Origin: Platerodrilus igneus
Lineage: Eukaryota > Arthropoda > Insecta > Coleoptera > Lycidae
DNA length: 64,000 nt
Assembly: GCA_036346225.1 (NCBI GenBank)
Contig: JARFIW010000003.1
Span: 6,049,501-6,113,500 of the forward strand
Direction: 5' to 3'
Part shown: positions 36,281-48,099 of the stretch, piece after piece
How positions within the stretch are numbered: the stretch's first letter is position 1
Layout of the letters: every line of letters begins with the position of its first letter
Made by a program: the position numbers and the translations under genes
The notes under the pieces: generated by a model
Databases searched by the model: none
The model's input: only the letters and a program-made list of their open reading frames with translations
What the model was told of the DNA's origin: nothing

Positions 36281-37999
36281 TACATGCTCCTTGAACAAGG
36301 ATTTCTTCCTCTTATAAATCACTACCAAACTTTCTTCACGACGTGAAAAGGTTTACTAAAGATCTTCCGCAGCACAAAGCCAAAAAACTAGTTTACAACG
36401 AATTTAGTTGGAGTAAAATTAACTTAAATGCTGTAGTGGAGTTGCATAAAATTCGAGGAATTTGGAGTCGCAAAATACACCTATTACTTAAATGAATTTA
36501 AAATATGCAGGTGTACATACAATTTCTTAGATTCTCCGAAGATTAACTGCAAAATGTTTTCTTTACAAATAAAAAATGTGTTTCATTATCTCTGTTTATC
36601 GTGCAAATGTTAGTTTTTATTGAATGGAATAGGAACATCTGTGTAACTTTTTATCTCTAGCGCTTTATATTAAAATTAATGAAATTTTTCAGTGAAATAA
36701 ATGATGTTTCTATTAAAAATTTTGCCTCAATCCCGAATGAATGATATGAATAAAGTATCCACTCATTTAACTAATGTGAAACTCCGAACGTTCTTCGTGA
36801 ATTAGTAGAAATTAGAATTTCGCCTTAATTGATCAAGATGACGTTTTTTCCTCAATCCTTGTTTTAGTTGTAATTATTACTTATGCAATTTTTTTAATCC
36901 TGCACGCCAATTAAATTTTTGCTACTTTTTAAAACTAACGGATAAATTTATTAAATTTTTATTCCATTTGAAAAGGCATAAAATAAAGATTTTTAAAATA
37001 ATATTCGTTTAGGGGAGTTATTTATTGACCATTTCGAGATAATTTATCTAAAAGTTGAGCGTTTAATAATATCAAGGCGTAATGTGATTCCTCAGACGTG
37101 TATAGTTTGTGGTAGATCAGTTACTGAATCTTTGGTGCACTTTGCGCAGTAAGAATGCGCCAGAAGCGATACGAAATAAATATACCTTAAAGTTGTTAAA
37201 TTCTATTATTTACTCTTGAAAAGAATGCCAAATGAATAAAAATGAAGAAAATGCAAATATCTCAAAACAGCCACGGCTTTTTCTTCAGACTTCTCTTACA
37301 GAGCTTGCTAAAGGATTTAAAAAAGCATCTAAGGTTTTTGCACAAGTTGAAAATGTACTCGTTTGTGGTCATGTTTTAGTTGTTTTCTTATGATAAGGAT
37401 GTCAAAACTATTGACCACGAGAAGTTTTATACGATTAGCGCTTATTTTTTCCAGTTTCTAAAATAAATACAGATACTTTTCATACAAACAGTTTTCTGTA
37501 CAGACCGACTGACGATTATTCTGTAATTTCGTGATTATATAAACTTTTCAATAACGGGTTCCACGTACAATATAATCACAATATAATGTAGTGCATTTGG
37601 TACAACGCTCCGCCGTTTCTAAAGATTGTTCTAAATTATCCATACAGCCTCTGTAAAATTGGAAAAACACCGTCCTTTGAGATGTTTTCTGGCCTGTGCG
37701 TTGAGAAAGCGTCATTATGAGCGTAGTCTAGGTTAGCATGAATGTGGTATAGTTTCGATTTTTTTCTTTGCGAGAAATTCCACTAGAGCGGTTCTATTGA
37801 GCAAGCGCGTTGTCCTAAAACAATTTTCTTCCAAACGTGAACTGATCGTTCTGTATGGATATAATGCTTTTACCAACTACTTCAACACGAAAGAATAGTA
37901 GGCTACAGTGACTTGTTGTAATGAGTAAGGATCATTTAGCGATAATCGAATAAAGTCGTCGTCATTGCCTTTGAGAAGTTGTTATAAAACAAGATCGAG
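36281..37999. other. AT-rich stretch apart from one LINE-like zinc-finger motif
   Basis: Mostly featureless. The one candidate is listed separately at 37090-37180. Confidence 0.35.
37090..37180 (+). pseudogene. Possible CCHC tail of a jockey/R1-type LINE
   Basis: One plus frame reads QTCIVCGRSVTESLVHFAQ, a stop, then ECARSDT. The pattern C-x2-C-x10-H followed by ExC resembles the C-terminal zinc finger of many non-LTR retrotransposon proteins (CxxCG...ExxxHxxxxC). Only about 30 codons support it, and no RT is seen next to it, so chance is possible. Confidence 0.3.
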
Positions 38000-39230
38000 A
38001 CACAATTGCTAATTTTACATGCAAAATACCCATATTTTTATGGAAAAGTTAAAGATCCGTTTTGCAAATTTTTGTACCCTTCAAGGTCATTCGTTCGCGG
38101 ATCACGTGACATCCTTTCAGTTCCACTTTTTAAGTTTAAATTTCTAACCTACACTAATTCTGCCCTATCCTTGTCTCGACCAATGGGAGCAGCATTTGAT
38201 ACAATAATACCCTCCTTCTTATGGGGTAAGAACTGTGGGCTCCGATTTGGGTGTGGACATGCTCATTGAGCATCCTTAGTTTGCCTGAAGGGATTCCATA
38301 ACATTTTAAAGGATGGTAGTTTCTGTTCCGCAACCCCATTTCTACCTTTTTGTTTATAAAGATCTTCTACCGTGTAAAGCATAAAACTGATCTAATTGTT
38401 TTACTTTTAGAGATATAACTCAGAACAACTGTGGATATAACCAAGCAATTTGGACACGGCGAAACAATTTGAACATATTGCGAATCAATTTTGGGAATGT
38501 CGAATTAATTTGGATAAATGACGAAACAACTTGGATATTGATAAATCAATTTGGGCATGTGGCGAAAGAATTTCATACATCACAAAATAGTATTTTAAGA
38601 CCATCTCCTACGTAGGTTTAACTCCAAACCCCCATTTCTATCTTTCTTTTTTTTATAAATAAAAAAGATAAAAATTGGGGTTTGGTGTTTTACGTAAGTA
38701 GGAGATAGTCTTATATTACCATTTAGTCGTGTACAAAATTGTTTTGCCAAATATCCAAATTGCTTTGTTTTATGTCCTGAAGTATTCTCAGTTATATCTC
38801 TAAAAGTAAAACTAGATCAGTCATGCTTTACACGTTAGAAGATCTTTATAAATAAAAAGTTAGAAATGGGGTTGCGGAACGGAAACTACAATTCTTTAAA
38901 ATTTTATCAAATCCCTCCACGAAGACTAAGGATATTCAGTGTGCATGTCAACGCCCATACTCGGAGCCCACAGTCGTACCTCTCATAAGAAGGAGGGTAT
39001 ATTATACTATCAAATGCTTTTAAGCTCTCTCATTGGCCGAGACGAGAATAGGGCAGAACTGGTGTAGGTGTAAACATTGAACTTGAAAGTAAAAGTGAAA
39101 AGCTGCCCATGATGATGTTACGTGATCCTCGAACGAGTGACCTTGATAGGTACAAAAATGTACAAAAGGACCTTAGATTTTTTTTGAAAATTTTACTTGT
39201 AAAATGGGCATTTGTATTTCAATTTTGTTT
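38000..39230. mobile_element. Foldback element: long inverted repeat of about 600-bp arms
   Basis: The left arm 38000-38650 and right arm 38655-39230 are diverged inverted repeats. Matching blocks include the outer TTTGTACC...TCAAGGTCA...CGTTCG, CTCC(T)TTCTTATG beside the GGGCTCCGA block, CAACCCCATTTCTA, TTTATAAAGATCTTCTA, GTTTTACTTTTAGAGATATAAC, and the inner ATCTCCTACGTA...CCAAACCCC. The centre is a T/A-rich loop near 38650. No transposase is encoded. The arms differ mainly by a tandem-repeat block present in the left arm. This is the structure of foldback-type or large MITE elements. Confidence 0.8.
38440..38580. repeat. Minisatellite inside the left foldback arm
   Basis: About five diverged copies of a unit containing CGAA(A/T)CAATTTGGA or close variants, spaced 25-35 bases. 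The right arm has only about two copies (38730-38775, reverse complement), so the array expanded or shrank after the inversion formed. Confidence 0.6.
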
Positions 39231-40079
39231 TAGAGCATAGGTAGCTTATCTACCCTTTTGCTATGTATTAGTCGACTGGTAGTTGTATCACAGAATGGTT
39301 TTTTTTTTGCCTCATCGCACATTTGTATAGGCGTGCAGTAAAATACAAAATTCGATTGCCTAGCGCTGTTCACAGAACTCAGATTAAAAATTTAGGGGGT
39401 TCCCACACGTTTGCTTTACACAGCTACAGCTGTCGTTCGTGAAACTTGGAGTGCATACATCTCGTATTTGAATGTTTCTATTCTTCTACGATAGAAGACG
39501 CGCGTGTTACTTTTGTCTGTGTGCTGTGTAAGCATTAATCTTTATCAAATCACCTCGACTAAATAATCAAAAAGTTTTTCCATGTTTTTCTAACGTTTAT
39601 GGGCATGCACCTTTCATATTTTCCCAAATCTTAAGTTTATCATGGTGACTATGAAAAGGTTGATCGTTACACTTTACTTAACTTGTAGCAGACGTTTATT
39701 GTAAAATTTAATTTTATAATCTTCGAAAGCATACACTTCCAATTGTGTCAATAAATAGACTTGATAGCAATGCGGAACACAATGTTTTTCAAATATAGTT
39801 GACTTTCGAGATTTTTATTTATCTCGTTGTTGGTGTTTAGCATCATCTTTGTTATATTCTTATTACGCATTCGCTATCAAGAATATTGCCAAAAAGTCTG
39901 TATGAACTGGTAAATGTTTTAGTAGGGTCCTAGCTGAGAATTTGGTTCAATATATCGTTTGAAGACACGTGAATTAAAATACGTGATAGATTTTCAAAAG
40001 TATACCGTGACAAATGAAAAAAAAATTAATCGCATTAAGATTTCTCACCCAGCAATAAAAATGGAAATAATAAAGAAAA
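39231..40079. other. AT-rich stretch, nothing recognised
   Basis: No gene, RNA or repeat partner could be supported. Confidence 0.35.
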
Positions 40080-40081
40080 TA

Positions 40082-41263
40082 CGAGGATAGTTCAATGGAA
40101 ACACGGTGTGAAGTCTCGTAACATTAAGATATGAGTCCCTTGGTGGACTAGTCCATAGATTACCTGTTGGTAAAATTTTTGCGGCTATTTGTGGAACCAT
40201 TCTATAACAGCAATCCCTATCTCAGCTCTGAGTCTAACCGCCGTCCTTGTAATGATTGTTTTAATGGGCCAAGCACAATAAAATCGCATGGGGACAAGTC
40301 TGGACTGTAACCTGGATGTTATAAAACTTCTTATTTCGTATGAGGAATTGGATCGTTTGCTCCACATGGGATCGAGCATTATCAAGAAGAAGAATGACAC
40401 CGTTTGAGAGCATCCGGGGGAGTTTATTCTTATGCATGCAAGTCATTTAAGGTGACTGTATAGCGCTCAACGTTACCGTTAACACCGGGTTGTTTAAAAT
40501 CCCAGACCCGCACTCCCTGGTAATCAAAAAATACGGTCAACATTACTTTTTCTGCCAGAGGGTTGGTTCGAAATTTTTTCGCCTTTGGAGATTGTGCGCG
40601 CTTCCAGTACATACTCAGACGTTTGAATTCAGATTCATAGTGATAAGACAAAGCCTCGTCACCGGTAACATTTTGGTGTAGAAAAGCATTACCTTGTTGT
40701 TGATAACGCATCAAATGCAGTATTGATAAAGTCAAACGCATACCCTTCTTCTCATCGGCAATCAATCGTGGGATCCACTGAGCGACAACTTTGCGATAGC
40801 CAAGTGCATGAATGATGGAATGAACAGTTCTCACGCTGATGTTCGACATTTGAGAAAGTTCTCTAAATGTGATGCGTTTATTTGTGCGCAATGTAATTTT
40901 CAGCTGTCTTCTATTTTCATCTGATGCTGCAATCAGCTCAGGTCCGGAACGGGTTAAACTTTAGTGGATTCTCTTTCATGTCGAAATTTGTTGCACCATT
41001 CTACCACTTTCGTATGAGAATAACTAGAATCGCCATACACAGCTTTCATTCTCTTATAAATTTCCATTGGTCGACACTCTTCAGCGGCAAAAAACTGAAC
41101 AACGGCACTTTCTATCTTAGATGCCGTTTTTAATTCAGTTATAACACTTATAAAAAATGTAAGCTGTAAATAGTTTTTACAAATGCGCCAGTACTACTTC
41201 CGTTGTCATGGAAACGAAATCATGACTACGCCGATCAAACGTGTTTCTGTTGAACTAGCCTCG
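40082..41263 (-). mobile_element. mariner-type DNA transposon, near full length
   Basis: The element is bounded by terminal inverted repeats: CGAGGATAGTTCAATGGAAA on the left and, reverse-complemented, CGAGGCTAGTTCAACAGAAA on the right, continuing with ACACG in both. A TA dinucleotide flanks each side (40080-40081 and 41264-41265), as expected from mariner insertion. Length is 1182 bp, within the usual range of 1.2-1.3 kb. The transposase it encodes on the minus strand is described separately. Confidence 0.9.
40092..41160 (-). pseudogene. mariner transposase, frameshifted
   Basis: On the minus strand the N-terminal DNA-binding part is legible: VVQFFAAEECRPMEIYKRM, YGDSSYSHTKVVEWCNKF, and after a break the second helix-turn-helix ELSQMSNISVRTVHSII followed by GYRKVVAQWIP (main frame 40891-40430). 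The catalytic core keeps all three Asp: VTGDEA, LLLDNARSH and, after a frame change, GYSPDLSPCD, the DD34D arrangement of mariner. Typical WVPxxLxDEHK and EWFxxQPxxFY-type blocks are present as WIPRLIADEKK and EWFHK. Breaks include a frame change near 40950, one near 40440, one near 40325 and one near 40230, plus a stop after EWFHK. No intact start codon is visible. It cannot make an active enzyme. Confidence 0.9.
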
Positions 41264-41272
41264 TATTTAAAT

Positions 41273-43469
41273 ATAATTAGCAGTTGAGAATAGTCTGGGA
41301 TTTATTATTATAATTTGTTGTAGCCTCAAAGCATGTATATGTAAACGCAAAAAGGTGTATGGTCTTAAAAGATATGGCCCTCAAAGTGAAAAACCATAGA
41401 TCATTCAATTTTTATTGATGCTTGGCGTATCGTTTGCGATCAATGTTACCGGACTCGGTGTAAGCAAACAAAGGCAGTTTAATTGTCAAGCTAAATCATG
41501 AATTTTGATAATGCATGCATTATCAGTCGTCTATTTGTTATCAGAGTGAAAAAATAGTAAGAATTACTTATTTAGAATACGAATCTGAACTCTTTGCTAT
41601 GGTTATCGTAATGTATATGAGACTATATGTTTTAAAAATGCATGTGATCTTAAGATTGATGGTTAAATGGTGGAAAAAAGTGCAGTAAAGTTTGCTTGAT
41701 TATGCAGTACATAATTTGAAAATACGCAGTTTCGTTTTTGATACATCTATTATTTAATTTTGTGAAGTCTGCCAAAATAACGACTGCAAGATATAGCGTT
41801 GTAACTGCGATGTAAATGAATTGCATAACACTTCTTATGCATTTTTATACCTAGGTTATGATTACGAGTATACATTGGAAAGTGGTAAAACAGAATTAAA
41901 TACAGTTTTTTTATATAGAAGTTTTTTAGGTATAAACGTAGCTTGTAATTCCTACCTAACTTATTATAGATTTAAACATTGAAACGGTTTTAGCAAGATA
42001 CTTAATTTAGTTTGTCACGAAGGATTACAGTTTTGTTAATACCTCTTAATATATAGCAATCCTAGTTCTGTAATTACCACTTTGAATATATTTTATTACA
42101 TTTGTACAGCTTTAAAAGGATTTTAGATAACATAGATTGTTTTATTTCAGGTGAGTTTTTTGCGGCTTTATTCTCAAGTCTGGGATGTGGAATGGAAGTA
42201 AAGGCATTAAGATAAGGTAAGGTCTTGAATTATTCAACCCAAATTTCACCAATTTTCTTAAATGGGCAATTACGTGTACCTAATTTGTTTCGTACAGCCT
42301 ATGTTTAATATTAAAACTCCCTCGAAATTCTTAATAATACCCTATAAATGCGCTTTACAATAGAGATTCATTTTAAGACGTAACTTTCTACGCCACCATG
42401 CTTTAGTTTGAATTTTATGTCCAATTGCGTTTTCGAAACATTTTCGCTGGATGGTTGCTGTAATGTGAACCACTTCGCTTTTTAATCTGCACTTTAATTT
42501 CAACACCCCATTTTCGGTTGTATATCTAAAAGGCGGTCTTCCATTAATGAAGTCGTAAAAATGCTTCTGCTTACAAAAGTTAGCTCTGTCTATCCTTTTG
42601 AATTGCTACAGATACTTCAGAGGCTTTGTAGCAGTTTTCTTGTTGTCGTTTGGTGTGTAATTTACCTTAATTACTAAATTAAAATATTAGCAAATTATGT
42701 TTTTAACAAAACATCTGGTACAAGCTACGCGACAATAGGATCGTATTTTAGTTAATTTTCCTCTAGATTCCGTTGTTTCTCTGTGCAATTACATTTAGTC
42801 GCCGAACTCCCTTATTGCAGCAAGACGCTATTGCTACCACCGCTTCGAGAAGCAGTTAATTTACAGACTTTCGGAAACCATTGCATGTTTGAAATTGCCC
42901 ATTACAGGATATTAAAGCCAGGTTCCGTATTTTATGTCATCTACGTTTCAAGGACTAGTGACTTGTACATTCTTTTTCTGCTACTTTAATTGTTACAGAA
43001 GTACCTTACATAACAGCCCTCAAAAATAATAGTTATATCTGTTTCATCACAACGATATACATATACGTATATCCTATTGATATTCCAGAATACACTTGAT
43101 TGTTTTATGCCGTTCCATTTATTTAAAATTATTACTTTTAGTACATTGTTCAGCAAGCAAAAAGTCATTCATTTTTAAGGGTATGAAGGTTAGGCGAGTG
43201 CTGGAACTTTTCATACGAGCAACTTTTCTTCAACTTTCGCTTTTAATATCAAATAAAAGTAGTTGATTGTTAGTTGGTTGTTTTCATCTGTGCTTCGTTT
43301 TACACGTATGTAAGTAATACAATGTTCGTTCAGTATTTAACTTTGCGTATTCATTGTTTTAACAGTTAAAAGAACAAGTTAGAAATATTGAACCACATAA
43401 CGTAAATGATGTTCGAACTATCGTGTGGCAATGGAGTAGTGCATATATTGATAAATGAGTACGATACTC
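41273..43469. other. AT-rich stretch, nothing recognised
   Basis: A 68-codon plus frame at 42783-42989 is GC-richer than its surroundings but has no recognised motif or clear splice signals. Nothing else could be supported. Confidence 0.35.
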
Positions 43470-44180
43470 TTTGGCACGTCTAGGTAACGTTAAACGCATA
43501 TACTATTTTACTGTGTATGCACTTATTCTTTCTCATAACCTCAACCTTCTTAACGCTGGTTTGACACAGTTTTTCACTTTTTCCTATCATGAACTATTTC
43601 TCAGTATCATGTGGTCTACATACTCGAGCCTTTGCTTTCTTCTTTTAGTTGTACATACTATACTGCTCTACCTTAGCTATTCCTTCTTGTATCATCGTAT
43701 CACACTATTTTTATTTACACCGGTAATATTTTTATTTTCCACTTGTAACTAATTTTATCAAACTGATGCTAAGTAAAGTATCTTTTACATCACCAAATGC
43801 TTCTAACCTCCTAATTTGTTTGACTACTAACGCGTTGCATAGTACTACGCTGCACAATAAGCTTTCTACAGTTTTCGCAGCGTCTAAAGATTTGTTAAAC
43901 CGGAATATCGCGCTTGGGTGTTAACTGTTGTCTTTGCTGGAAGTATTCTACTTTTTACGTCCATTTCAATTCATAAGTATTAAAAATGCTTTACTTCTGC
44001 TAAGTTTTTTGGTTTTATATTTACCATCATTTTCCTAATGCTATCATGTTTGTCACACCGTATCACCTTTGTTTTAGTTTTGTTTATTTTCGTACTTAAC
44101 TTTTTGTTTAATATTTATTTTATTTAGACCTATTTCTAACGTCTTAATTGCTGTGTAATATTATTACGTCACCCTCATAC
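43470..44180 (-). pseudogene. LINE reverse-transcriptase thumb and C-terminal fragment
   Basis: The minus strand at about 44100-43990 reads TKINKTKTKVIRC, then SIRKMMVNIKPKNLAEVKHF in one frame. This is equivalent to KINKTKTKVLVC and the EVKDFCYLGS segment of the copy at 56150-56260. Further down (43830-43560) come QIRRLEAF and KRRKQRLEYVDHMIL-like pieces in other frames, matching the RRLEAFEMWCYRR and GHILR regions. Stops and frameshifts are frequent. It is an old 3' fragment of the same broad LINE type as the copies at 50.7-53.6 and 55.5-57.8 kb. The upstream part may extend toward 45.4 kb, but I cannot recognise it. Confidence 0.55.
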
Positions 44181-47100
44181 CTCAGCAATTAGATACAATA
44201 TTCATCATTTTTTGTTTTATTTATTGCTTGTTGTATTTACAAGTTAAACATATTTGGTATTCATTAGACCCTTTCAAAATTTTTGAAATTTTCTTCTGCA
44301 CTTTTTTTAAAATATTTTTTGATTATTTATATCATAATTGAAATAATTTAAAATATTCTAATATTAATACTCTTTCTAGTGAAATTTTAAGGTTCTCATC
44401 ATTACAGCTTGCTTCATTTTGAAAAATATTACCACCTTTTATTGATTTTAGTTCTTAATTGTTGGTCCTTGTTTTTTTAATAGCTCTGCTCTCTACAACT
44501 TTAAACAATTCCTTAACTTAGCCCGCACACCGTTTGTGAATTCATTTGATTTGTTTCACTCAATCTGTGTTTACTCATTTTTTTTGTGGCAATTTTGACT
44601 CAGGTTTCGTTCTTTAAAGGTTTGTAAAATTTTTTTACTATTTGAGTATTAACAGTGATTTAGCATTTAACAATTATATACAGTTTTCATCTTGTTAGTC
44701 TTTATTTTCAATCTGTTTGTTTCTAAAAATGTTTTAATTATTTTCTATACATTTTAACAAACTTGTTGCTGTTTGAAATACTTAAGCGATATTTCAACCG
44801 TACTGATTTTACAGTGGCTTTACCTTTTTTTACAATTTATATATTAATTTTGACTTTACAGTTTATCGTGTTTATGAAAACTGTGCCGTGTGCCGTGTAG
44901 TTTTGAACAGTATTTTTTAGTATTCCTTAGAGCTGCAATCATTTCAGTCTACTTTAATAATTGCGTACTACTAACAACCAGACCAGAAGCTTTATAGTAA
45001 ATGTTATATTTTTTAACGGCGCTTATGAATTACACATTAAAGGATACAAAGCTTGGCAACATCTACTGATATAAAAGGTTGTTTTAAAACGACCATTTTT
45101 AACATTCCGAGAGAGTAAGTGGTGATTACTAGGAAAGGCGTATCATCTTCAATGCGGGAATGCTTAACATTTTCATTCTTGCCTATTTATTTTAATATTT
45201 TTACAGTTTGTTTATTTTTCGATTTTATTTCGTTTCTGGGAACCACTGGGAGTTTTGAATGCTTCACAGTTTTCAGTTCTCACATAACTATATCATTTTC
45301 AATATTCTTGTTTTCAACAATTTTAACTAAATATTCCACTTTCTGATTCCCCACACGTAAACTATGCTTTACTTATTTTTAGCAATCGACCATTAATTAG
45401 TTTTTGTTATTTAGGTAACCAATTAACATTTTGCACTAACTTTTTTACTTCCAGTCCTTACTTTATTCCTAAAAACTACTGGCATTCTGATTAAATTATG
45501 GTTATTGTGTCACAGCCGTAATATAGTCCCGGGCACTATATTGATATATTGCAATAATAGTTCTTTTACCAATTTTCAAACCATTTATTAATATTTCAAC
45601 GTGGATTTCGTTTTTTGAAACGTATACCGCACTTAAAATAATTGTTAAATTTAGAATAAAATGTTCTTTTTCTATATTTTTACACTGCCGCAGGACTGTT
45701 TGTGAATTAAGATCTGAAATTAAAGACTCTTACTTGTCAATTAGACAAGTGCCCGCAGGGGGCGTAATCCGTTTCACATGAATTTACAATCGATATTATT
45801 TACATAATTTAACAAATAAACTAAAAATTAAGCAAACTAGGCTTAAGCTTACCTTTAGTCTTTCTAGATGATTAAAGTATGGTAAGACCTGTTGATGAAT
45901 TCTTGATTACGGCGTTTGCCACGCTGAAATATCAGACACCTGTTGTGCAGGTTGTGGGTGAGATTGACGTGGAAGTGGAATTCGCTGTTTATTTACAAAA
46001 TAAAGGGACAAGATAACGGTAACATACGACACTAGGACAGATATAAGAATTCGACAAGTGAACTCCACCACTACATTATTAAACACTAGTTCTCACTCGT
46101 CTTGTAGATACGGCAGTTGCGTTTGGAATGGCCTCCTGGCCGCCGTTGTTTTCTTAACTGTCAATCACTTGTACGCATTGCGTTTTTATTGGTTGAAGCG
46201 ATGACGTATATTTATTTCAAAACATGGAAAACATCTTTTCTGCAAAAATACATAATAACAATTAATCCCCCCCCCCACCTTGCTGGGAACTCGAAATCGC
46301 ATACTACTTAATAATAAAAACTAATTCTAAAGAAGCCCCAGGGCAATTACACAACCTATTTTCTAGCCGAATCACAGTGTGTAATACCACTGGATGTTAA
46401 AACGATTTCACACAACTATGTGTAATATACTTTAGATTAATGATTAGAAATCGCCCATGATTAAATATGAAAATAAAATCGTGAAGTCAAATGAGGCGTA
46501 ACTACTGTTAAAAATATGTTCACTATCTATCTTTGGTTTCGCTCCAAGACCAAGAGCGTGGTCGGAAATGGAATTGGTTTGCTAAACTAACCTATAAATA
46601 TCTAAAAACTGAAATCGATACATAGGGCACCACTACATTGAAAAAAATTAATCAAATTAGTTCCAGCTGTTTGAGGGACATATATTCTCAAAGAGGCGGT
46701 ATTGCCATTATAGAATGTGGATTCTATTCCATAATACTAATAGTGCACTACATGCATTTATTTATACCTGTACATCGAGATGGATATATACTCATTATCG
46801 TTAAAAAAATCAAATGCACATTCGTGGTTAAAAGATCACGTCGGTACATCAACTTTAGTATTGCACGAGGAAATCTTTATATTTGTAGCTGGTTTACGTT
46901 TACCATTATTGGTATAAATAGGTGTACGTTATACTTTTGATTTTTCGTGGGAAACATCTCATTATCTTATCAGTCATTTCATGTTTTAACAGATAATAGC
47001 CGGAGTTATATTAGTTACGAATATTATTCGTTGAATTACTAGCGGTAAAAAAGCCTCCCTTGAATTCGAGTGTGATGAGATATCTAATCGATGGCTATTG

Positions 47101-47842
47101 GCTTTGTTTGAAATATGATTTGTTAATGTTCAGTATACGTGAACAATTTATTACGTCCAGGTAAGTAGTTCATTGGAAATAAAGAAAATTTTATTTCGTT
47201 TCGAAAGCACTATCTAAACAAGATTCCATAATAATCCGTCCTTTTTCATTGGGATTTGTAAAGCCTTTGCTCATTTCATTTAACTGAAGGTATTATTAAT
47301 AAGTTCGCCTGGAGGCTAGGATCTACTTTTGTCAACAAATGCACTGTTATTTTTTTCTACGTAGTGGTAACGTTCGGACTCTTATTCTACTTTTAGAGTA
47401 AACCAGTCAGAACTTCTTTTTAGGATCTAGTATGTTTTTTATGCACCCTAGCTTGCGCCAGTCGTCTATGGTACACGCCTATTCGATGTTCATAATATTT
47501 ATGGGAACTCTGTGTTTTAGCGTCTTCGACAATTAACAATTCCATAGGAGATTAGTAATTTAAATTTTCCAATCACGGGGAACAAAACAAACAGCTTATC
47601 ACTCGATAGAAATTAGGACTTACCGACTAATAACAAACGTCACCTTCAAAATTATTAATAACATTTAACAACGAAACGGCTTTGGAACAGGAATTATGCC
47701 TAGTCCATTTTGTAATAGTGACCTACACGACATTTTAGATGTTCTATTTTCAATTTAATACTCAACGAACGAACTCCTTTCATTTACGTAGTTATAGCAA
47801 TTTTACATTAAGCAAAACCAGATCCTAAGTTGTTTTTTTAAT
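44181..47842. other. AT-rich stretch, nothing recognised
   Basis: The first kilobase is T-rich and may continue the LINE fragment at its left. A run of ten C at 46267-46276 and short plus frames at 46117-46311 and 46638-46940 have no recognisable content. Confidence 0.35.
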
Positions 47843-47848
47843 TTTATT
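47843..47848 (-). terminator. Polyadenylation signal AATAAA
   Basis: AATAAA on the minus strand, 38 bases after the TAG of the putative terminal exon, followed by an A-rich stretch. The spacing gives a short 3' UTR. Confidence 0.45.
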
Positions 47849-47885
47849 TCTATAGTTGTTGTCAAATCATTTTATAAACTTGTTG

Positions 47886-48099
47886 CTAGACTTTTTGTTT
47901 CGTTTTATCTTTGTTGCTCATTGTTGAATCGACCAGATCGAGACACGTGTTGAAAGGCGAATATGCATCAAGTGCGACGCGAAGATCGCCGTCATTCAAA
48001 ACTTTCCACATCTTAACTGCATGAAGTTCTATCAGCGACTGTCCGGGAGGGGCCGGAATAACTTGTTGCAGAACTCTTAGCTTTACGCATGATTTGGAC
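47886..48099 (-). CDS. Probable terminal coding exon of an unidentified host gene
   Basis: A 214-bp block on the minus strand starts after a good 3' splice site (TATCTTTTGTTTAG, AG at 48101-48100) and runs open to a TAG at 47886. Reading phase leaves the first G as the third base of a codon. The protein contains CVKLRVLQQVIPAPPGQSL, then IELHAVKMWKVLNDGDLRVA, and ends in a basic tail NKDKTKQKV. Its base composition is clearly richer in G and C than the surroundings and codon use looks real. A polyA signal follows at 47843-47848. I do not recognise the family: no known domain motif is evident. Upstream exons would lie at higher coordinates, and I could not find them. Confidence 0.5.
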
